The notes under the pieces were generated by a model that searched no databases, was not told the DNA's origin, and saw only the letters and a program-made list of their open reading frames with translations. The position numbers and the translations under genes were made by a program. From Lathyrus oleraceus (Eukaryota > Streptophyta > Magnoliopsida > Fabales > Fabaceae), in the NCBI RefSeq assembly GCF_024323335.1, contig NC_066583.1, forward strand, positions 366,231,877 through 366,295,876: a stretch of DNA of 64,000 nucleotides, given 5' to 3'. This document shows positions 57,028 to 64,000 of the stretch, in pieces; the first letter of the stretch is position 1; every line of letters starts with the position of its first letter.

Positions 57028-57391
57028 CATACGCGTATGAGCATTCATATACGAGTATGGAAATGTCAAAAAGCCAAACTTCTGGCCATACGCACATGAG
57101 CACTCTTATACGTGTATGGGAATTCAAAAAATAAAAATTGTTTGGTCCCTGCTCATACGCGTATGGCATGTGTTATACGCGTATAAGGGAAGTGAATCGT
57201 CATAGGGAAAATTGTGCAGTGAGTGATACATGTATGAATGAGTGATATGCATATGGAAACGATCACATTATTCTATAGGCATATTTGTATGCTTTGGTGC
57301 TTTTTCAACTTATTTATGTCTCTGGCCATACATGTATGTGCATATGATATGCGTATGGCCCAACCAGGGCAGCGTATTTATACACGTATGG
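57028..57391. repeat. Cluster of CATACGCGTATG-type palindromes
   Basis: Perfect palindromes are CATACGCGTATG at 57028-57039 and 57154-57165, TTATACGCGTATAA at 57173-57186 and CATACATGTATG at 57327-57338. Near copies (for example ATACGAGTAT, ATACGTGTAT, TACACGTATG) fill the gaps. The stretch GGCCATAC...GTATGGCC at 57324-57360 is an imperfect hairpin. The cluster lies between the integrase end and the env-position ORF. Confidence 0.9.
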
Positions 57392-57545
57392 GCATAAGCA
57401 CCAAGTATTTATATTTTTTTTCTTCTGTCTTTCCTGTTATTTTCTCTTGAATCTCATATGCACCACCGAGTTCCTATGTGATCTCTATGCATTTTTCCAA
57501 CTATTTTATTCTTTGTTCTTCACATCCCTCACCCATTCATTCAAA

Positions 57546-58455
57546 ATGGTTGTTGGTTCTTCTTCTTCTTATGATTTTGACAAATTTATATTTGTTGTGC
57601 ATCACGAAAGGTTTAAGATTCTTACAGATTGCAACATAGTGAATGCGAGGACATTCAACTTGAGCCCAGATGAATACGCATAGATTCACATGGTGTTTAA
57701 GATGCACAACCTGACTTATCTGAATAATCAAATCCATCTAGTTTCTTTGGATCTGGTACGTGAATTTTATGTTAATTCTTACCAACATCCTTCTGAGAAA
57801 ATTGAAGCAGAGCCAACTCTGCTTTCCTGGGTTAGAGGGAAGGAAATCCGCTATGATAGGAAATCAATGAACAAAGTTCTGAAGATGAAATTCAGGAAAT
57901 CGTAGTGTCAGTATCTATTAAAAAAGACAATTTCCCGAGCAAGATGGTCATTTAAGGAGATGTTGGACCTCTTGGAACTACGTGGTGCAGGTTGGCACGA
58001 TTTCACACCATCTACTGATCCTAATCATGTATCGAGAAAAATAATGGTGCATGATCTGGATGTTATCCCAAAAACGAGGACATGTTTTTTTCATCATAAT
58101 CTGAAGATGAACTAGAGTGGCTCAAATCTGATTACTATGAGATCCTTTAGGTTGTACCTGACTCTCACCCGCCAGTCGGCTAACTTGGGGCGAATTATCT
58201 CTAATGGAATGTATCAGATGGCCCAGAGCATCAAGAGAAAGGCTTTGGGACATTCTACTGTGATCCTTCTGCTGTGTCAAAAGGCGGAAGTGGAGGACTT
58301 GACAGGAGGCAGGTTGGTGAAACCAACACAAAGTATAGATGCTGCATGGATTGTTAGCATGCCTGCCAAGGCAACTCAGAAGACAACTCATGTGGGGCCT
58401 GAGGGGAGACCAAAAGATCCTGCAGGACCTAGTGAGCCTTTGAGGCAAGACATAT
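57546..58455 (+). pseudogene. Athila env-position ORF ('putative plant transposon protein' type)
   Basis: An ATG at 57546 starts MVVGSSSSYDFDKF. One frame continues with stops at 57681-57683 and 57903-57905: LVREFYVNSYQHPSE, LLSWVRGKEIRYDRKSMNKVL, then RRARWSFKEMLDL-like sequence and, after shifts, NGMYQMAQSIKRKA. The REFY...SWVRGKEI motif marks the plant transposon protein family that follows integrase in Athila/Calypso elements. Its function is unknown. It is broken, and ends where an Ogre-like LTR starts (58456). Confidence 0.75.
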
Positions 58456-58931
58456 TGTAAGACCACAATTTTGACCCTAAGATCCCTTATGCTATCTCAT
58501 CATATGCATTGGCTTTGGGATCACACCTTGGCATCCTCCTTACCCCTTATTCATTGGGTTTTCATTGGGAGAGATAATCAAGCACTTTTGATTGTATCAT
58601 ACTTTGTTTTTCATTATTTACTAATCAAAATACCAAAAATATGTCAATGTATAATTTAACTCTTTTGTAGGTAGTGTGTGTGCTCACCTATGCTCCATCA
58701 AGCTCATATCTAGGGTTTGTGACCCTTAATGCAAGGATGTCAATCAAGATATGGTTCACATTGACTCTAGACATCATATATGGATCCCCATGGTATTCAC
58801 ATATCATTTTGATCAAGAAATCATCAAGAGTTTGGAGCTTGTTTGACTTGGAAGCCCTAATTCATCTAGGTATCTTGTGTCACTTCTTCAACAAGCTTCT
58901 TCAACATTTGATCAAATAATTCAAGGGATAC
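58456..58931 (+). mobile_element. Ogre-like LTR start (first 476 bp), plus orientation
   Basis: TGTAAGACCACAATTTTGACC followed by CTAAGATCCC matches the start of the Ogre LTR (minus strand at 24828 and 40142: TGTAAGACCCTAATTTTGACC). Further on, a TTACTAATCAAAATACCAAAAATATG stretch and TTTTGTAG also correspond. The LTR breaks off at 58931, where an opposite-facing LTR end begins. Confidence 0.8.
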
Positions 58932-61900
58932 TGTAGCGGTGTATTCGTTACTATATGATCTATTGATTAAATCATAAGCAAAGTATACAATGAATATAGA
59001 GTCGCCACCGCACTTTTATTTATCCTAAGGACTGGTTAAAAAGCGAACAAAAACCTAAGAAGTTTTACACGTAGAAAACTAATGAAAAAGATCAGAGATC
59101 GGGGTAAGGGGTAAATTACGCAACGGGAAGGTGTTAGGCACCCATCACGTCCTAGGTACTCCTAGGGAGCCCTTTTCACACTTTGTTGTTTGAAAATTAT
59201 TATTTGTCATGACATAAGCATTGTGCAAACATGATTGGGATGATGAGGAAAGAATGTACATGTTAATTATTTTTGTGTTCGAACGGATGAACCCGTTGCC
59301 TACGTACCTTCCATCAAAGGTAAGGATCAAAACACCGTAGTTCGGCTAAAATTTTTCCAAAAGTTAGTGGATTCAATTTTAAAACAAAAGCTCACAGGTC
59401 TTACGTTACCCACGGGAGAAAACTCAACCTTATATAACAACTAGTCCACCATGTGAGAAAAGCTTCAACTTGCCAGAGAGGGGTTAACCCTATAATAGGC
59501 AAGGAAGACTTACAATTCATCTACTAAGGACAAATAGGTGAGATTAATATCAACCAACTAGGGTAAATCAAACCTATAGCTAATGTATGAAAACTTAACA
59601 GACATGGACAAAGCCACAAAATCACTTGAATGGGTGAAGTTATTTGGATTATTTACAAAAAGCTCAAAGTATGATTAAAGTCAATTCAAAATGAAGTATT
59701 TACAAAAATGAAGTTTGGAAAAATCATGGACTTAAGGTCCAAGTTTCTAATTTGGAAAGAAGGTGAGAATGTTTGCACAACACTTATTTCAAGTTTTAAA
59801 AAGTATGTGTGAAAAGGTAGGACACAATGGGATGAATGGAATGGTGTGTATGTAAAACTTCTTAGGAGGGTCCGCCTCTTGAAATCATATAGAAGATGAT
59901 TCAAGTGGGTCCTTAGGAATAGGCTACAAATGAGCAATAATATGAACATGGTAACAGATGAAAGTAAATAAAAGCGGATACTGGATGCCACTCAATGGTC
60001 TTATACCTGTCTCCTAAAACAAGTAAGGATATCAGAAGCCACTCTATGGACTTACACTAATCTCCATCAGAATAAAACAAAAAAAAACAAAACAGGGAAG
60101 TCGACTGCCAATCTATCTGGACTTATGTTAACCTCCACAGTATGATCCTAGGAATACAAATGCCACATCACAGGGACTTACAATGAATCCTCACATACAA
60201 CAACAATGCTCGAACAAAGAGCAAAGAAGATATGAGTGACCAATGAGGTCTTACACTCTATCTCTTCCATGTCATGGGAACAAAAGCCAATCAGTATGGA
60301 CTTACAATTGTCCTCAATGGGAAAACATCAATGTCACAAGGACAAAAGAACTGATCATGCACTGATGGCAAACAAAGTCGATAAATGCACAACGACAATC
60401 AATGGTAGTAAATGCACAATGGCAATCAAGTAATCATGCATAAATGAATCAAGTAATCAATCACATAAATTCAAGTAGCACACGCTATAACCATTCAATG
60501 AGGCTCAAGCAAAAGGGTGAGGCATTAAAGCCAACTGTAATAGGGTTCAAGTTGCTCTTAACCTTGCCATTGAGGGGCTAAGGTGAAGCAGATGAAAGGG
60601 TATGAGGGGTGTGCCTCATTGCTTCTATCTCAAGTCCGAGAGAGCATGTAAATATAAGAATGTGGGGGAGCTCAGAAAGATGGAACTCTTTCCCCAATTG
60701 AAGACTCTATAGATCTTGGGTTCGGATCTCAATGCTACAACCATGTAATGGGAGCAAGGAGAAGACTCACAGAATAGTGGGAGATAGGCTACATATCTCT
60801 TATATCCACCAATTGCCTTTTAAAAGGACTTTTCCTGCTTGGGACAAATATAAACATACACAAGCATTGCCTCTTAAGGAGGACTTCAGACAGTTTGCCC
60901 GGCCAAATAACAGGCCGGGTCTCCAGACTACATGAAGAAGAAGGTGCAATACCTCAATGCCAATTGCTTATAAGCAAAGCAATGCAAGTTCTTAAGAGAA
61001 CTGAGCAACTAAGGGTACCTGAAATCAGTCAAATATAATCAGCATCCCAACATAAACAAAACAACAACAATAAGAATCAATCAACAATCAAACAATGATG
61101 TACATAGCACCAAGTCCATGTGAACCAAGCACCCTACAACACAAACAAATTAGTATACAATGATCCAAAGTAAACAACTCAATTATGAATCAACCTCCTT
61201 AAAGCATTAGCTTTTTAACCTGAAAAGTCAAAGTCAAGCTCAAACATAAGTAACAAGACCACTAGGCCAAGCCTAGGGTCCAAAGGAGGGAAAAAATGTA
61301 AAACAACAAGTAAAACATGATCAATGTCAAGATAATTCAAATAAGAAGAGATCCCAAGTGGTCTCATGTCTAAACCATACACCAATTTCATTTTATGCAC
61401 AAATTAAGGCAAAGTAAACAATGTTGAATCACATATGGACAACCAGAATGATTACATCCAAAAATAATATCAAAACAGCATAGAAAATTCCACAAAAATT
61501 ATATCCTAAACAGAGGACATTCAACAAGCTACATGTCAATTTTTATGCCATTTGGACTAGTGGAGCTATGGGAATTAATTCAACATGTCAAAGCATGCAA
61601 AAACACAACCAAAATAGGTCACAATATGTACACTAACTCCAATCAAATGGTAAACAGTGATATCACATGGGAAATTAATGGGACCAAAGCCAAATGAAAG
61701 CTACACATGTCAGGAACTACTTCACCAAATTTCATATTCATAGGGTTAGGGATGAAGATTTGGCAACATAGGAAAAAATGTTACACAAGCAACAAGCCAA
61801 AATTGCTAAGCAGCAAACAAAAATTCTAATCAATTAGAAAATGGATTATAAAAATCCACAAAAAATTCATGTTGAAAGTTAACATATCAAAGGTATCTCA

Positions 61901-64000
61901 TGCAAAAAAACATAACCATAGGCCTAATGGAAGCATGGAAAAATAATTCATGAACTCAGCATATCAAAGTGTGACACATATTGTCACACTCAAAAAGAAT
62001 TAATCACATCTAGCAAACCAGAGGTCCAAAAATTACAAATCATATGTCAAAATCTCCAGGAGAGGGTCAAGAATCATCCTATAAAATTTCAATTCATTTG
62101 GAGCATGTATGATTATTTGGTGATAGAAATGGTAAAACACATAAAATTCACACACATGATGAACATCCTTATGTCAATTAAAATTCTATCAAGCACAACT
62201 TAAATTTTTATATCTAAAAAAAGTAGATTAAAAATGGAGATTATCAAAAAAAGTCTCGAATTATTTGGACTAGGGATGATTTTATGATTTTTAGAAGTTT
62301 TGAAATAATTATTGAAATGTTTATTTAGGATTTACAAAGAATTAATTAATTAATTTATGAATGAATGGCAACACGGTAATAATCACACGCACAGCCAAAA
62401 CGGTGTCGTCCAACTTAAATGGCGTGGCAATATGCTATTCGTCCACACCAGCGGGAAACAGTAATTTGAGAAGCTAAACGCGGATGAAGGATCGAAGAGC
62501 ATTTTTCCAGAATTTTTATCATCTTCTTCGCACAGCTCGTGTTATTCATCGCCGGCGAATTCGGTTACGAGCAAACGTCCACCGAATCGAACAAGCCTTA
62601 TACCGTTGGAACCGGCATCTCATCAGGATCATGAATATGCATGCAATTTCGTCCAGAAACTCATATATGAAGCGAATCGAGCGAAAGAAAATATGGCATA
62701 CGAACTTCAATCGAAGATATCTCAGTCAATTCATGACGAAATTACAATCTACAAGTTGCTACGTGATCTACGATGAATACTCTACCAAATCCCTATGCTA
62801 ATTGAGGCAATCGCGAGTTTTGAAATCCAACCTTTCTTGAGGTGCAGCAATGGAGTTCGCGCGATTTTGCTTCAAATGATGAAAACAGGTGCGTGTTGAA
62901 GTGTGGAGAGGACGATGGAATCAAAATCCTAGCTCAAAGCGGCTCCGATTCTTAGAAATCTTCAACTGTTCCTCCTTGATGCAAGCTTGGACAGTGTGAA
63001 TTGTGAAGGCTTCTTGATCCACCACCTGAAAACAGAGCTTCCAAAACCACTACAGATGATGAATTCACCACGAATTAGCACAAAACTTGAAGAATTCTTG
63101 GTGAAAAATTGAAAAATGTCAATATGCAATGTGGAAAAAGTGAGAGAAAATGGGAGAATTTCTTGAGATTTTCTGTTGGATTTGTGAATTATGATTAGTG
63201 TGTGCAGTTTCTGTTACAATTAAGTTTATATATGGTGCTCCTAATCCAACTTTAATCAAGATTAGTGAAAAAGGGTGATTAGTGAAAATGGAGCTTATGT
63301 GCATTTGGCCTTTTTACCCTTGAATGGTTAGAAGCATTGCAGCAGTAATTTATCCTTTTGAACAAGTCACAAATCTCATTTGGAAACTGATAGAATTGGT
63401 CCCATGTCCAAATTCTTCATACTTCTCAATTTCACTATGTGATGGTACTTTGTCCATTTTTCCAATTCATTTCAAAAGCTAATTTCCAAACCACAAGGCC
63501 TAGGCATGTTATGATGATTCCAACAAGTTTCAAATGCCATTTATGAAGTGTTGCAAAAATCCCCACTCAAAAATTCCAATTATTTCACAAGTTGGACAAT
63601 TTTGCCCCTGGTCATTTTAACTGTACACTTGAAATTTGACCTTTTGCATTGACCACTTTTGAAGAAATCCAATTATGCACCATGAGAGTACATGTCAAAT
63701 GGAGTTTGTGCATATAAAGAACTTGCAATTTGGGCAATCCATGTGGAAGTTATGCCCTCCTGATTACGGGTCATTTCTGAAATTCACTGGACCATAACTT
63801 GACAACCATACATGGGATTTTCAAGTTCTTGGACTTTTTGGAATGGTGAGGACAAGATCTTCAACTTTCATGTTGGACAAAATTCCATTTGAAGCTTGTA
63901 TCATGATGTAAATTTGAGGAGCAAAACTTTCCATTTTGGGCAGGTGAGAATTACAGGTCACCTGCCATTTTTGGAAACTTTCTGTCTGACTTCAATTCCT
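58932..64000 (-). mobile_element. Ogre-like LTR, minus orientation, runs off the window
   Basis: It starts TGTAGCGGTGTATTCG and shares with the Ogre LTRs the order GAGTCGCCACCGCACTT, AAAGCGAACAAAAACCTA, GGCACCCA, CCTAGGTACTCCTAGGGAGCCC and CGTTGCCTACGTACC, but it is clearly diverged. At least 5069 bp are present with no end reached, so an LTR longer than 5 kb is likely. A minus-strand TATATAAA lies at about 63224-63231. The ORFs inside are short and not protein-like. Confidence 0.78.
63222..63233 (-). promoter_or_regulatory. TATA box of the Ogre-like LTR
   Basis: The minus strand reads CCATATATAAACTT, corresponding in position to the TATA box of the Ogre at 23293 and 38607. The gene-like A/T/C composition right of it is U3. 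Confidence 0.5.

Noticed and set aside
62484..62801. 105-codon Arg-rich ORF
   Set aside because: It lies within the U3 part of an Ogre-like LTR and resembles no known protein; composition alone explains it.
1..64000. CRISPR arrays, rRNA or tRNA genes
   Set aside because: No such structure was seen; the tRNA-like matches are only short retroelement primer sites, and this is plant nuclear DNA.

Overview
This window is plant nuclear DNA, most likely from a legume of the tribe Fabeae (Pisum/Lathyrus/Vicia type). The evidence is one spliced plant-specific ankyrin/PGG gene surrounded by an Ogre-type Ty3/gypsy element with 4-5 kb LTRs and an intron between protease and RT, a Cyclops/Athila element with the typical TGGCGCCGTTGCCGGGGA primer site, Ty1/copia elements, a CACTA transposon and plant L1-type LINE sequence. 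The genus is inference from element families; no single-copy marker was compared.

Layout. 1-2744: the 5' end of a minus-strand Cyclops/Athila element (gag open at the window edge, PBS, 1.5 kb LTR) inserted in a minus-strand copia element, 'copia A' (2745-4659). 4660-6551: AT-rich, gene-free, with a LINE relic. 6552-7463: a broken plus-strand copia 5' end ('copia C'). 7464-12045: a decayed minus-strand LINE. 12919-16073: the only intact host gene, an eight-exon minus-strand ankyrin-repeat/PGG membrane protein of 805 residues.

16605-54047 is a nested block that can be resolved to the base. A minus-strand copia element ('copia B', TSD CTAAT, about 4.9 kb after removal of inserts) was split by a CACTA element (18320-42975, net about 4.4 kb). 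The CACTA was itself split by a 20.2 kb Ogre element (19894-40142, TSD ATGCC). Copia B was hit again by a 7.9 kb plus-strand, Angela-like copia element (43547-51428, TSD CCTCC). The right-hand part (54048-64000) holds a gene-free stretch with short palindromes, a gypsy LTR fragment with a 43-bp minisatellite, an Athila-lineage 3' end (integrase C-terminus plus env-position ORF), and two Ogre-like LTR ends facing each other.

None of the elements is clearly autonomous. The Ogre has several premature stops and has lost the gag core. The Angela-like element has a 1131-codon open frame and nearly identical LTRs but lacks most of its gag. The CACTA has a transposase-24-like gene with stops and a C48-peptidase-like gene whose catalytic Cys position reads Tyr.

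The most unusual recurrent signal is four separate clusters of short perfect or near-perfect palindromes, each with its own sequence: TCGCCTAGCGA in the U3 of the Cyclops-like LTR, GTTAACCGGTTAAC in the leader of the Angela-like element, CATACGCGTATG between the Athila integrase and env-like ORF, and GGAGATGCATCTCC in an unassigned stretch. No alignments or searches were run; all family names rest on motif recognition.
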